From: Halocatena marina
GTDB taxonomy: Archaea > Halobacteriota > Halobacteria > Halobacteriales > Haloarculaceae
NCBI RefSeq assembly: GCF_025913575.1
Contig: NZ_CP109785.1
Span: forward strand, 186,001-250,000
Direction of reading: 5' to 3'
Length of the DNA stretch: 64,000 bases
Position 1 is the first letter of the stretch. Every line of letters begins with the position of its first letter. Below the pieces are notes generated by a model. That model saw nothing but the letters and a program-made list of their open reading frames with translations. It did no database searches and was not told the origin of the DNA. Below, piece by piece: positions 1-8,542 of the stretch. The position numbers were made by a program, and so were the translations under genes.

Positions 1-510
1 CTCGGCATTCGAACGATCTTCAACGTTCTCGGTCCGTTGACGAATCCCGCTGGAGCGAGCGCACAGGTTGTCGGTGTATACAACCGCGAGCTCGTTGGCA
101 TCATCGCACGCGCGCTCGCCCGAATGGATATTGAACGAGCACTCGTTGTCCACGGCTCGGGTCTCGATGAGATCGCCATTCATGGCCCCACACGAGTTGC
201 TGAGATCACTGATGATGCAATCGAGGAGTACACCATCACGCCAGAAGATCTCGATCTCAAACAAGCCTCGATCGAGGCGGTTGCGGGTGGAACACCCAGT
301 GAGAACGCTGAGGCACTCAGTGGGATCGTGTCTGGTGAACTGACGGGGCCAAAGCGCGACATCGTGCTTGCGAACGCTGGAGCTGCTATCTACGTCGCTG
401 GCGAGGCGGACAGCATCGAATCGGGTGCCGAACGTGCCCGTGAGACGATCGAATCAGGTGCCGCTCGTGCGACACTCGACGAACTCCAATCCATCGCGGT
501 TGCCAAATAG
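1..510 (+). CDS. trpD: Anthranilate phosphoribosyltransferase, 3' part only
   Basis: The window opens inside this gene; 169 C-terminal residues are visible in frame from base 1. The enzyme transfers phosphoribose from PRPP to anthranilate, the second committed step of tryptophan synthesis, in the cytoplasm. The visible part begins with the conserved stretch around NVLGPLTNPAGA, which is characteristic of the TrpD family, and continues with the conserved VVHGSGLDE segment. A methionine-like TTG at 37 is internal, not the start. It is followed 34 bases later by trpF. The identification is firm; the N-terminal glycosyltransferase domain lies outside the window. Confidence 0.95.
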   Translation, partial: LGIRTIFNVLGPLTNPAGASAQVVGVYNRELVGIIARALARMDIERALVVHGSGLDEIAIHGPTRVAEITDDAIEEYTITPEDLDLKQASIEAVAGGTPSENAEALSGIVSGELTGPKRDIVLANAGAAIYVAGEADSIESGAERARETIESGAARATLDELQSIAVAK

Positions 511-512
511 CT

Positions 513-520
513 CATATAAA
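513..520 (+). promoter_or_regulatory. TATA-like box before trpF
   Basis: CATATAAA lies in the short gap after the trpD stop. Its centre is about 28 bases before the trpF ATG at 545, the distance expected for a leaderless haloarchaeal transcript. This suggests that trpFEG can be transcribed separately from trpD and supports the choice of the ATG at 545. Confidence 0.5.
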
Positions 521-544
521 CACGTTGAACGACATTACCAATAC

Positions 545-1216
545 ATGAACAATCTACGTCGTACGGGACAAAAGCAGACGGATCAAACGAGCCAAACGCG
601 AATCAAGATTTGTGGTATCACGACGCAGAATGACCGCGATATTGCTGTCGCTGCTGGCGCGGATGCCGTCGGGTTCATCAGCGGTGTCACAGTCGAAACA
701 CCGCGGGAGGTCACGCCGGAGACGGCGGCCACTCTTGTTGCGACGACTCCTCCATTCGTTAGCACAGTCCTTGTAACCATGCCCGAACGGGTACACGATG
801 TCGTCGAACGCATCGAACACGTGCGTCCGGATATCGTTCAGGTCCATGGACTGTCTCCTGATGCCGTGGAATGTCTCTCGTCCATGACGACTACCGCCGT
901 GATCCCCGCTGTGACGGCAGCCGACACGGCGTGCTATGAACAGGTTGCAGACGCACTGCTTGTCGACTCATTGGACGAAAATGGTGCAGGAGGAACCGGA
1001 TCGACACACGATTGGGAACGCACGCGCGACAAAATCGAGAAGATCGACACTCCCGTCGTGCTTGCTGGTGGTCTCACCCCCGAAAACGTCTCACGTGCGA
1101 TTGAAATCGTCGATCCATACGGCGTGGATGTTGCAAGTGGTGTCGAACAGCGCGGTGGAAAGAAAGACGCCGACGCTGTTCGATCGTTCGTCGAACAGGC
1201 CCGGAGGGCAGTATGA
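545..1216 (+). CDS. trpF: Phosphoribosylanthranilate isomerase
   Basis: 223 residues, the usual size. It catalyses the Amadori rearrangement of phosphoribosylanthranilate, the third step of tryptophan synthesis. The KICGIT motif at about residues 28-33 carries the catalytic cysteine at the end of the first barrel strand, and the phosphate-binding ends VVLAGGLTPENV and GVDVASGVE are present. An open frame extends upstream to 368, but that part overlaps trpD and reads as out-of-frame sequence; the ATG at 545 fits the TATA box 28 bases upstream. The first 20 or so residues are a polar tail before the barrel. Its stop overlaps the trpE start by four bases (ATGA), so the two are translationally coupled. 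Confidence 0.93.
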   Translation: MNNLRRTGQKQTDQTSQTRIKICGITTQNDRDIAVAAGADAVGFISGVTVETPREVTPETAATLVATTPPFVSTVLVTMPERVHDVVERIEHVRPDIVQVHGLSPDAVECLSSMTTTAVIPAVTAADTACYEQVADALLVDSLDENGAGGTGSTHDWERTRDKIEKIDTPVVLAGGLTPENVSRAIEIVDPYGVDVASGVEQRGGKKDADAVRSFVEQARRAV

Positions 1217-2901
1217 ACGGACACCGTGAGTCGAACGGAAAGAGAAACGAGATCGGGCACGCGACTGCAACTACGAGTGCAAGCACGACTATGGATCTCT
1301 CTCGGAGCGAGTTCGTCTCTCTCTCCGAGGACGATCGACCCGCTGTGATTCGAACGACGGCAGCGCTGGACAGCGACGTTGAGCCACTTGCAGCGTATGC
1401 TGCGCTAACCGAACACGATGACGCGTACGGATTTTTACTCGAAAGCGGTGAGAAGGTTGCCTCAAGCGACCCAGATGGAGCATTCACGTCTGCGACAGAG
1501 AACACCGACAGACACGCTCGCTACTCGTTCGTTGGGTACGATCCTGCTGCCGTTATCACTGTGATCGGTGATGAAGTGGATATCGAACTTCTCGACGATC
1601 GATACGAGGGGATCCTCAACACGACTGTTGAGGGTGACGTTCTCGAAACGCTCAGCTCTGTGCTTCCAGACGCTACCCTTCAGGGATTTCCCGATCGATC
1701 CCGGCGACAGCTCGATGGTGGGCTCGTCGGTGTGCTCGGCTACGACGCTGTATACGATCTCTTTCTCGAAGAGCGGGGATACGACCGTCCCGATACTCGC
1801 GTGCCCGACGCACAGTTCGTTCTGAGCGATACGACGCTCGTTTTCGATCACGTCGAGGACACCCTCGAACTCGTGTTCACGCCAGTTATCCGTCCTGATG
1901 AAGATGCGCGAGCAGTGTATGCCGATCTCGTTTCGGAGACAGAGCGCGTGCGTGCACTGCTGGCTGAGCATGGTGAGATCGAGACGGGTGGTTTCTCGAA
2001 GGAGGGTTCGGTCGCGGGGGACAAAGCGGAGTACGAAACCGCGGTTCGGCGGGCCAAAGAGCACGTTCTCGACGGAGACATCTATCAAGGTGTTATCTCC
2101 CGCACACGAGAGCTGTACGGAGAGATCGATCCACTTGGACTGTACAGTGCGCTTCGAGAGATCAACCCATCGCCGTACATGTATGTTCTCGGCTACGATG
2201 ACCTGACGATCGTCGGTGCCAGTCCGGAGACGCTCGTCTCAGTACAGAACGATGAGGTGATGATGTATCCACTTGCGGGGACGTGTAACCGGGGAAGTAG
2301 TCCTGTTGAGGATCGTCGGCTGGCGGGCGAAATGCTCGCTGATGAAAAGGAATGTGCAGAACACACGATGCTCGTCGATCTTGCGCGTAACGATGTCCGC
2401 CGCGTGAGTGAACCAGGAAGCGTTACCGTCGAGGAGTTCATGAACGTGTTCAAATATAGTCACGTTCAGCATATCGAGAGCACAGTCACGGGGATGCTCG
2501 CATCCGATTGCAACGCGTTTGATGCAACTCGGGCTGCATTCCCGGCGGGAACGCTGACTGGCGCGCCGAAGATACGAGCGATGGAAATCATCGCATCACT
2601 CGAAACCAGTCCACGCGGTGTCTACGGTGGTGGCGTGGGATACTACTCGTGGACCGGTGATGCAGACGTAGCGATCGTCATTCGAACTGCGACAATCGAG
2701 CATGGCGTGTGCGATGTCGCGGCTGGTTTCGATGACCGTGATCGGGTTACAGTTCAGGCGGGAGCTGGTATCGTCGCCGATAGCGACCCCACTGCGGAGT
2801 ACGAGGAAACAGAACAGAAAATGAATGGGGTGTTAGCCGCGCTATCGGAAATCGAGACCAACGAACCGGAGAATGTGAACCCACCAGAGGCAGGACGATG
2901 A
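1213..2901 (+). CDS. trpE: Anthranilate synthase component I
   Basis: 562 residues. It uses chorismate and ammonia from TrpG to make anthranilate, the first step of tryptophan synthesis. The chorismate-binding half is clear from about residue 275 on, with the GTLTGAPKIRAME motif near residue 445 and a conserved GAGIVADSDP segment near the end. The ATG at 1213 overlaps the trpF stop. The first 26 residues are polar and low-complexity, so the ATG at 1291 (MDLSRSEF) is an alternative start. An LLES element near residues 75-78 resembles the N-terminal feedback-site motif of TrpE enzymes; feedback inhibition by tryptophan is therefore an inference. It overlaps trpG by four bases. Confidence 0.95.
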   Translation: MNGHRESNGKRNEIGHATATTSASTTMDLSRSEFVSLSEDDRPAVIRTTAALDSDVEPLAAYAALTEHDDAYGFLLESGEKVASSDPDGAFTSATENTDRHARYSFVGYDPAAVITVIGDEVDIELLDDRYEGILNTTVEGDVLETLSSVLPDATLQGFPDRSRRQLDGGLVGVLGYDAVYDLFLEERGYDRPDTRVPDAQFVLSDTTLVFDHVEDTLELVFTPVIRPDEDARAVYADLVSETERVRALLAEHGEIETGGFSKEGSVAGDKAEYETAVRRAKEHVLDGDIYQGVISRTRELYGEIDPLGLYSALREINPSPYMYVLGYDDLTIVGASPETLVSVQNDEVMMYPLAGTCNRGSSPVEDRRLAGEMLADEKECAEHTMLVDLARNDVRRVSEPGSVTVEEFMNVFKYSHVQHIESTVTGMLASDCNAFDATRAAFPAGTLTGAPKIRAMEIIASLETSPRGVYGGGVGYYSWTGDADVAIVIRTATIEHGVCDVAAGFDDRDRVTVQAGAGIVADSDPTAEYEETEQKMNGVLAALSEIETNEPENVNPPEAGR

Positions 2902-3482
2902 CTGAGACACGTGTCTGTTTTATTGACAACTTCGATTCGTTCACGTACAATCTTGTTGAGTACGTCAGCCAGCACGCTGATACCGAGGTGCTGCGCAACA
3001 CTGCCTCGCTCGATGACGTGCGCACAGTCGATCCAGATGCGATCGTCATCAGTCCGGGACCTGGTCACCCGAAAAACGACCGGGATATCGGCATCACGCT
3101 GGATGTGCTCACAGAGCTAAGTACTACAGTACCAACACTCGGGATCTGCCTTGGATTAGAGGCAGCCGTCTACGCGTACGGTGGAGCGATTGAGCACGCG
3201 CCAAAACCAGTCCACGGCAAAGCATTCCCGATCGAACACGACAGCAGTGGTGTATTCGATGGACTTGAGAATCCGCTTCGGGGTGGTCGATATCATTCGC
3301 TCGTTGCAACTGACATCCCAGCGTGTTTCGAAATCTCAGCGACTACCCAATCCGACGGGGTCGATCTCGTTATGGCAGTTCGCCACCGCGAATATCCGAT
3401 TAAGTGTGTACAATTTCATCCCGAAAGCGTGCTCACCAGCTCGGGTCATGCCCTCGTTCGGAACTTCCTTCAAACTGTGTAA
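2898..3482 (+). CDS. trpG: Anthranilate synthase component II (glutamine amidotransferase)
   Basis: 194 residues, a class I glutamine amidotransferase that supplies ammonia to TrpE. The start begins with the typical FIDNFDSFTYNLVEY. The nucleophile is C84 in GICLGLE, and H174/E176 in QFHPES complete the triad. The residues after the nucleophile elbow are LE where many family members have HQ. It is the last gene of the trpDFEG order, overlapping trpE by ATGA. The remaining trp genes (trpC, trpB, trpA) are not in this window. Confidence 0.95.
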   Translation: MTETRVCFIDNFDSFTYNLVEYVSQHADTEVLRNTASLDDVRTVDPDAIVISPGPGHPKNDRDIGITLDVLTELSTTVPTLGICLGLEAAVYAYGGAIEHAPKPVHGKAFPIEHDSSGVFDGLENPLRGGRYHSLVATDIPACFEISATTQSDGVDLVMAVRHREYPIKCVQFHPESVLTSSGHALVRNFLQTV

Positions 3483-3506
3483 AGTAGAGATTTCGTCTCG
3501 ATAGAT

Positions 3507-3713
3507 CTACGCATTGTTCATCCGGAGGGTCGTCTCTGTACCGCAAATTTGGCACTTACTCACGCGGTAGGGCTCACGCGAGAACTGTGCGTTTTCGGTC
3601 TTATTGCTTTCAGTGAGAATCTGGAGTGAAACACTGTGTGACGTTTCTCTGTCGCACGTCGGGCACTCCTCGTAGATAGCATTCTGCTTCGATTGGTGCT
3701 TCGTTGCTCCCAT
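3507..3713 (-). CDS. Small zinc-ribbon protein
   Basis: 68 residues with two knuckles, CPTC near residue 17 and CQIC near residue 54, which can bind one zinc ion. The ATG at 3713 is chosen; a TTG directly in front would add only one residue. A TATA-like box lies 25-33 bases upstream, and GGAGG is placed 5 bases before the ATG. It converges on the end of the trp operon. Such mini-proteins are common in haloarchaea; a nucleic-acid or protein-binding role is only inference. Confidence 0.75.
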   Translation of the reverse strand: MGATKHQSKQNAIYEECPTCDRETSHSVSLQILTESNKTENAQFSREPYRVSKCQICGTETTLRMNNA

Positions 3714-3737
3714 CAACTCCTCCTACCACATACCGGG

Positions 3738-3746
3738 GTATAAAAA
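3738..3746 (-). promoter_or_regulatory. TATA-like box of the zinc-ribbon gene
   Basis: Read on the minus strand this is TTTTATACC. Its centre is about 29 bases upstream of the ATG at 3713, fitting an almost leaderless transcript. Confidence 0.5.
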
Positions 3747-3883
3747 CCTATCTCTGTTGGGGGTCGTTTACGTCGATTATCGCCGTACGGAAGCCGGTTT
3801 TAGCAGAGACTGTTTTAGATTGGACGAGAGAGTTTACAAACGTTTTTCCAACGGTTTACGGTGAAATCACATGCATAGGGCCA

Positions 3884-3894
3884 CTATATTTAAG
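3884..3894 (+). promoter_or_regulatory. TATA-like element upstream of the HIT gene
   Basis: CTATATTTAAG is the strongest A+T element in the gap before the HIT gene. Its position predicts a transcript start near 3915 and a leader of about 55 bases. A weaker element near 3938-3945 could instead give a leaderless transcript. The choice is not decided by sequence. Confidence 0.35.
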
Positions 3895-3968
3895 TATCAT
3901 CAACCAACCGTCGTGCCAGAAATAACGTGGTACGCTACGCTTAACGGTTCGCGGCACTCAGAAAGCGC

Positions 3969-4517
3969 ATGGACCAGGTGTTCGCCCCGTGGCGTATTGA
4001 GTGGGTCGAGCGTGGAGATGCGAACGATGACTCTGACGGGTGTGTGTTCTGTTCGTTGCCAGAACAAGCGAACGATCGAGAGAACTGGATCGTTGCTCGG
4101 AGTGAACACGCGTACGTCCTGCTCAACAATTATCCATACAATCCAGGACACGCAATGGTTATTCCATACAGCCACACTGGTGAGTACGGTGATCTCTCTG
4201 ATCAGGTGCTGCTTGACCATGCACGATTGAAACAGCGGACGTTTGAGGCGCTCGATCGTGCGCTCGACCCGAACGGCTTTAACGCAGGCTTGAATCTTGG
4301 ACGGGCCGCTGGTGGCTCGATCGGGGATCATCTTCACACGCACGTCGTCCCCCGTTGGGACGGAGATACGAACTTTATGCCAGTCATCGGTGACACGAAG
4401 GTCATCGTTGACGCCATCGAGAACACCTACGATCGACTTCACGAGGCGTTTTCAGCACAGGAGAGAACATACATAGCAGACTCGGGTGCAGTGAAAGTCG
4501 AAGCACAAAATGAGTGA
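3969..4517 (+). CDS. HIT-family nucleotide hydrolase/transferase
   Basis: 182 residues. The histidine triad H121-L-H123-T-H125 is visible, and the N-terminal WRIEWV and CVFCSLPE elements are typical of the archaeal/bacterial HIT branch that hydrolyses or phosphorolyses dinucleoside polyphosphates and adenylylated compounds. The substrate cannot be told from sequence. C26 and C29 may contribute to a metal site, as in related proteins. The stop overlaps the next gene by four bases (GTGA), implying coupled expression with the cation efflux protein. Confidence 0.88.
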   Translation: MDQVFAPWRIEWVERGDANDDSDGCVFCSLPEQANDRENWIVARSEHAYVLLNNYPYNPGHAMVIPYSHTGEYGDLSDQVLLDHARLKQRTFEALDRALDPNGFNAGLNLGRAAGGSIGDHLHTHVVPRWDGDTNFMPVIGDTKVIVDAIENTYDRLHEAFSAQERTYIADSGAVKVEAQNE

Positions 4518-5479
4518 ACGAAGCGACTTTCGCTTCGAATCACGTTCAAAGTGATATGGATCGGGACACCGCCCTTCGGCATGTCGGACTCCTTGTGTTG
4601 GGGATCAATGCCGTCCTCGCACTGGCAAAGGGTGGTGTTTATGTAACAACTGGGAGTATTGCTGTCGGTTCAGAGGCAGTGAACAGTCTCGCTGATGCCG
4701 TCTATAGCCTCGTCGTCGTCGCTGGTCTCTATGTGACGACCCAGCCGCCCGATACGACCCATCCCCACGGCCACGAGCGCATTGAACCGTTCGTCGCACT
4801 GTTTGTCGCGCTCGGAATCTTTGCCGCTGGCATTACTGTCCTCTGGAACGCTGTCCAGTCTATTTTGACTGGAACCGTCGCTGTTGCCGGTCTTCCAGCT
4901 ATCGGTGTTCTCGCTGGAGCCGCACTTGTGAAATACCTGCTCTATCGGTACTGTCTTCAGATGAGTGAGACGTATCACTCGCCCGCCATCAAGGCAGCCG
5001 CACTCGACAACCGCATTGATGTTTTTACGGCTGGCGCAGCACTCGTCGGTGTCGTCGGTGCTGATCTGGGGGTATTAGTCCTCGATCCGATCGCCGGTGC
5101 CATCGTCTCCGTGGGCATACTGTACACTGGTGTAGAGATCGTCATCGACAACTTCGGTTATCTCGTCGGTGTGGCACCTCCGGACGGTCTCCGAGAGGAG
5201 ATCCTCGACCGAGCGCTCGCTCACCCCGAAGTCAACGGCGTTCACGACGTCGTCCCTCATTACGTCGGTCCTGAGGTTGATGTGAGTCTCCACCTCGAAA
5301 TCGAAGGCAACCGGACGCTGATCGAAGCCCACGATATTGAAACGACAGTCGTCGAATCGATTCGAAATATCCCCGAGATCGATGATGTATTTGTTCATCT
5401 CGATCCAAAAGAACTCGGGGAATGGAAGGAAAATGAAAGCGGACGAATCGGGGCCGAAGAAAACGATGACAATGAATGA
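4514..5479 (+). CDS. Cation diffusion facilitator (CDF) family transporter
   Basis: 321 residues with about six membrane segments in the first 220, then a cytoplasmic domain with the ferredoxin-like fold typical of CDF proteins. These proteins export divalent metals such as zinc, manganese or iron in exchange for protons. Metal-site positions are visible as NSLAD in the second segment and DNRID in the fifth, and a histidine-rich THPHGHERIEP loop lies between segments 2 and 3. The metal specificity is uncertain because the first site has Asn where many zinc exporters have His or Asp. The GTG at 4514 overlaps the HIT stop; the ATG at 4556 is an alternative that would remove 14 non-conserved residues. 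Confidence 0.9.
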   Translation: MNEATFASNHVQSDMDRDTALRHVGLLVLGINAVLALAKGGVYVTTGSIAVGSEAVNSLADAVYSLVVVAGLYVTTQPPDTTHPHGHERIEPFVALFVALGIFAAGITVLWNAVQSILTGTVAVAGLPAIGVLAGAALVKYLLYRYCLQMSETYHSPAIKAAALDNRIDVFTAGAALVGVVGADLGVLVLDPIAGAIVSVGILYTGVEIVIDNFGYLVGVAPPDGLREEILDRALAHPEVNGVHDVVPHYVGPEVDVSLHLEIEGNRTLIEAHDIETTVVESIRNIPEIDDVFVHLDPKELGEWKENESGRIGAEENDDNE

Positions 5480-5519
5480 TGACGCTCAGATCTGGTGTTG
5501 GTCGTAATATGAAAGCACC

Positions 5520-5537
5520 TACTGCTAGACGGCAGTA
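5520..5537. terminator. Inverted repeat between convergent genes
   Basis: TACTGC, six bases, then GCAGTA form perfect arms in the gap between two convergent genes. No T-run follows, so a terminator role is only a guess. Confidence 0.25.
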
Positions 5538-5641
5538 ATCGGCTACGTCTATCGTTGGTGAGAAACCGTCTCGTTTCGTCCGTCACTATACCTTGACGGT
5601 CAACTGCTCTACTGTCACGTACTCAGCTTTTCTTACTGAGC

Positions 5642-5818
5642 TCACATCTTGTCGTCGATCACCGTAACATCACACCGAATGTCCGCCATAATCCCACATT
5701 GTGGACAGCGCCGAACTCCGCTATTGACGTTTGTCATGATCATGTTACAGTCCCGACACAGGACGTTCGTGTAGGCGACAACCGGGCCGTCGGTGCTTGC
5801 AATGTCATCCTCTGTCAT
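5642..5818 (-). CDS. Small zinc-ribbon protein overlapping a TFB gene
   Basis: 58 residues from the ATG at 5818 (64 from the ATG at 5836). Two knuckles, CRDC and CPQC, form a probable single zinc ribbon. The gene starts inside the last 14 bases of the upstream TFB gene on the same strand, so the two are probably co-transcribed. The function is unknown; proximity to a general transcription factor suggests, but does not show, a role in transcription. Confidence 0.7.
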   Translation of the reverse strand: MTEDDIASTDGPVVAYTNVLCRDCNMIMTNVNSGVRRCPQCGIMADIRCDVTVIDDKM

Positions 5819-6725
5819 CGGTCCCGTATTGGTCAATCAACTCCCGGTAGTGTGTCCTGATTGTCATTCGGGTAATATCTGCCACATTGCTGATCTCGTG
5901 TTGCGTGAGTTGCTCGCCGGTTAGACAGGCGCTGGCGTACAGCGCAGCGGCGGCCAGTCCTGCGGGGTGTTTGCCACTCGTGTAGGTTGTTCCCGACACC
6001 GTTTCGAGAATATCGTGCGCTTCTCTGTGAACGTCCTCGGAGCAATCGAGCTCGGATGCAAATCGAGGGAGGTAGGCAGTTGGATCGGATGGCTCAATCG
6101 CTAGTCCAAGCTCGGTGGAAATGACACGATACGCTCGTGCAATCCGCTGTCGTTCGACGCGCGCGACCGTCGTGACTTCATCGAGTGTACGTGGAATACC
6201 CTCCCGACGGGCAGCCGCATACACCGCGCTCGTGGCAATCCCTTCGATCGATCGCCCGATGAGGAGGTTCTCGGCAAGCGCGCGTCGATAGATAACGCTC
6301 GCAGTTTCACGAACGGGTTTGGGCAATCCAAGCGCACTCGACATCCGATTAATCTCTCCGAAGGCTTGCCTGAGATTCCGCTCTTTCGAATCACGAGTGC
6401 GGTACCGTTCGTCCCATGTCCGGAGACGCCGCATCTGTTGGCGCTTGCGCGAGCTGAGTCGTCGACCGTGTGCATCTCGGTCTTCTTGACTGATAACGGT
6501 CGATAGCCCCCTGTCGTGAAGCGACGCTGTCGTTGGCCGCCCGACTCGAGAACAGTCCTCACGTTCGCTTGCAGTGTATGCGGTCCATTCTGGACCGTGA
6601 TCGACGGTTCCTTCAGTGACGATTGTGCCGCATTCGGTGCAGACTGTTTCTCCGCGCTTTGGATCCGCTTCAACGTTCGAGTCACAGTGTGGACACGTTT
6701 GTTGACTTGGTAGTGATAGTTCCAT
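5805..6725 (-). CDS. tfb: Transcription initiation factor IIB
   Basis: 306 residues, full length. TFB bridges TBP at the TATA box and RNA polymerase. The N-terminal zinc ribbon has CPHC at residues 12-15 and CTEC at about 29-32; the B-finger/linker follows (GPEWTAY, SRVGRPTTASLHDRGLST), then two cyclin-like core repeats, of which NLRQAFGEINRM and the helix-turn-helix end (ISNVADITRMTIRTHYREL) are clear. Haloarchaea carry several TFB paralogues with partly specialised promoters; this one and the copy at 44436 differ in the N-terminal tail and linker. Which paralogue number it corresponds to cannot be decided here. Confidence 0.95.
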   Translation of the reverse strand: MELSLPSQQTCPHCDSNVEADPKRGETVCTECGTIVTEGTVDHGPEWTAYTASEREDCSRVGRPTTASLHDRGLSTVISQEDRDAHGRRLSSRKRQQMRRLRTWDERYRTRDSKERNLRQAFGEINRMSSALGLPKPVRETASVIYRRALAENLLIGRSIEGIATSAVYAAARREGIPRTLDEVTTVARVERQRIARAYRVISTELGLAIEPSDPTAYLPRFASELDCSEDVHREAHDILETVSGTTYTSGKHPAGLAAAALYASACLTGEQLTQHEISNVADITRMTIRTHYRELIDQYGTDDRG

Positions 6726-6760
6726 AATGTATTACGAACAGCGTGTTGGTCGTTTACCCA

Positions 6761-7084
6761 TCATCGATCGGAAAACGGCGTTTGTGAGTCATCAGACTCG
6801 ATACTGAACTCACGACGCCGCAGTTCGCGCTTGAGCGTGAATGGATCAATACTCGTCCGCTTCCATCTCTGATCGGGATTTTGACGGTCGGCGTGACTGT
6901 CGCTGTAGAGCACGGTAAACTCGTGAACGACTCCTTCTGGTGCTTTCACGTATGCGTCGAACTCGGGGTCATCGAAGGATACGACCACGCGCTCCTCACG
7001 AAGCAGTCGGATCACATCCTTGTCACTCTCTGCTTCTTTTCGGAGCGCAAACACCCCACTCTGTGACTTTGCGTGATCATTCAT
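6761..7084 (-). CDS. Conserved-looking hypothetical protein
   Basis: 107 residues from the ATG at 7084 (MNDHAKSQ). The frame continues to 7126, but the extra 14 residues look non-coding. It is soluble, charged and has no cysteine, membrane segment or signal peptide. The middle reads like a small alpha/beta domain (VVVSFDDPEFDAYVKA, HEFTVLYSD). It lies 35 bases upstream of, and in the same orientation as, the TFB gene, so co-transcription is likely. I do not recognise the family. Confidence 0.6.
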   Translation of the reverse strand: MNDHAKSQSGVFALRKEAESDKDVIRLLREERVVVSFDDPEFDAYVKAPEGVVHEFTVLYSDSHADRQNPDQRWKRTSIDPFTLKRELRRREFSIESDDSQTPFSDR

Positions 7085-7193
7085 CTGTCTCTCCCTCAGT
7101 AGCAGTGAGCCGCCACTGCTGTTCAATGCAGAAACTATTCGTATCTGTAGTCCGTTTTTGTGAACGCATCGGTATTATCTCGTTTCGACTCAG

Positions 7194-7514
7194 TTAGTCG
7201 TGGGCCGCTAATGTAGTGCTGATCGCTCCACCCTTTCGCCGGCGGTCGACGATTGCGAGGAGAGCGAATCGACACGATGCATCTGGTTCACACGACTGGA
7301 AACAAACACGACATAGCCCTCCTTTAATGTCACAATAGGGCGCATACAGCTGTCGTGCAGTAGTCCTCTCATGGTCGTGTGTTCTTGCTTGCCGGACGAT
7401 GCTGGACACATCGTCTCGGCAGTTTCCTGACAACTGGTGTACATCACGAACTTTTCGTTTGGTAACCAGTTGTACGCTCGTTAGCTTCGCACGGTCTCCA
7501 GAAACAAGCCACAT
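7194..7514 (-). CDS. Doubtful hypothetical protein
   Basis: 106-residue open frame with six cysteines, of which CRVC and CEPDASC could form a metal site near residues 68-81. The ATG lies inside the inverted repeat at 7511-7526. Neither the composition nor any motif gives firm support, and an overlapping frame on the same strand is almost as long. It is listed because nothing else explains this 400-base stretch between two genes. Confidence 0.25.
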   Translation of the reverse strand: MWLVSGDRAKLTSVQLVTKRKVRDVHQLSGNCRDDVSSIVRQARTHDHERTTARQLYAPYCDIKGGLCRVCFQSCEPDASCRFALLAIVDRRRKGGAISTTLAAHD

Positions 7515-7526
7515 ATACTTATATGT
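7511..7526. promoter_or_regulatory. Inverted repeat, arms ACATATA/TATATGT
   Basis: Two perfect 7-base arms separated by CT, about 90 bases before the XRE-type regulator gene. It is a candidate operator for that regulator. Confidence 0.4.
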
Positions 7527-7580
7527 TTGAGATAATTCACTTCATCTTAATTCGATTTAGTATTGCTCATGGTATCTAAT

Positions 7581-7594
7581 CCAAAATATTTTGG
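7581..7594. promoter_or_regulatory. Palindrome over the likely TATA box of the XRE gene
   Basis: CCAAAATATTTTGG is a perfect 14-base palindrome. Its centre is about 25 bases before the GTG at 7613 and 31 before the ATG at 7619, so it coincides with the expected TATA box. A repressor bound here would block transcription, which fits autoregulation. Confidence 0.45.
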
Positions 7595-7618
7595 TAGGTG
7601 AGATAATTGAGTGTGACT

Positions 7619-8542
7619 ATGGAATATCAACCAGAGATTAAGCTACAAGAGAAACTTTCAGAACTATTGATGGAAAGTGACTCAAGTGGTGCTGAAGTCG
7701 CCCGTGAGATCGGGGTTTCTCCCGCCTCGATTAGCCAGTACCGAAAAGGTGAAACACAACCCAGCTTGGACAAGCTCGTTGCTCTTGCACGAGCACTCGA
7801 TGTAAGTCTCGATTATTTAGTCCTCGGCGAGAGCGAAGAGGCAGAAGAAGTTAGTGTTGGTCCAATCGCAGAACGAATGGATGATTCGCTCCAAGAAATG
7901 CAGATTCGAACTGCTGAACGGACGGCACTAGTTGCTCACGTTGGGCGACAGCTGTCACAGATGTTGGATGAAGAGATTGAGAAATTCTTATCTGAAGATT
8001 CCGGACGACATCTGTATGCAGGAATAATCACAGATACTGAAACTGGATCATTAGAAAAGCATAGTGAGACGACAAGGTTAATCTTACGAGATTTCAGCTA
8101 TAATATGTCTCCCACAGAAATTCCAGGAAGCTTTTTCGCGACTGTCGCTAACAATCTGAGTCGTGGAAGGAAATACCAGTATCTCCTTGCACAAAATGCT
8201 AACACTGACTGGTCTAGCATTGTCAATGATTTCAGGACACTCTTAATAGAACAAACCAAGAGCGAAACCGCTGTTCGTAACAATTGTAGTTTCAAAATAA
8301 CGACTGCTCCTCTATTGTCTGGCTATGCACTGTATCATCTATCAGAGGATAAGCTCGAAAAGGATGATCCGATACTATATAATTACGTTCATGAAAATAA
8401 CTGCGTGGATGATGATGGTTGGTTTGGTTATTTGATCCCGCCATCGCTCGGTGGACGGGGAGAGCCAGTTATGGACAAAGAACATCTTGCTAATGCAATC
8501 GGGATATTTGAATCTCTCTGGCCTGAAGCAGAACCGGTCTAA
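7619..8542 (+). CDS. XRE-family helix-turn-helix protein with unknown C-terminal domain
   Basis: 307 residues from the ATG at 7619; in-frame GTG (7613) and TTG (7607) are alternatives. Residues about 8-65 are a Cro/C1-type DNA-binding domain (GAEVAREIGVSPASISQYRKG, then LARALDVSLDYLVLG). The remaining 240 residues begin with a helical stretch (about 80-125) and continue as a mixed alpha/beta domain I cannot name; there is no membrane segment. The gene is visibly richer in A+T than its neighbours. It ends tail to tail with the B3/4 gene, overlapping it by three bases. A regulator of its own locus, sensing a ligand through the C-terminal domain, is the likely role; this is inference. Confidence 0.85.
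   Translation: MEYQPEIKLQEKLSELLMESDSSGAEVAREIGVSPASISQYRKGETQPSLDKLVALARALDVSLDYLVLGESEEAEEVSVGPIAERMDDSLQEMQIRTAERTALVAHVGRQLSQMLDEEIEKFLSEDSGRHLYAGIITDTETGSLEKHSETTRLILRDFSYNMSPTEIPGSFFATVANNLSRGRKYQYLLAQNANTDWSSIVNDFRTLLIEQTKSETAVRNNCSFKITTAPLLSGYALYHLSEDKLEKDDPILYNYVHENNCVDDDGWFGYLIPPSLGGRGEPVMDKEHLANAIGIFESLWPEAEPV

Noticed and set aside
368..544. Longer trpF product starting at 368
   Set aside because: The extra 59 residues overlap trpD out of frame and lack conservation, while a TATA-like box is correctly placed for the ATG at 545.
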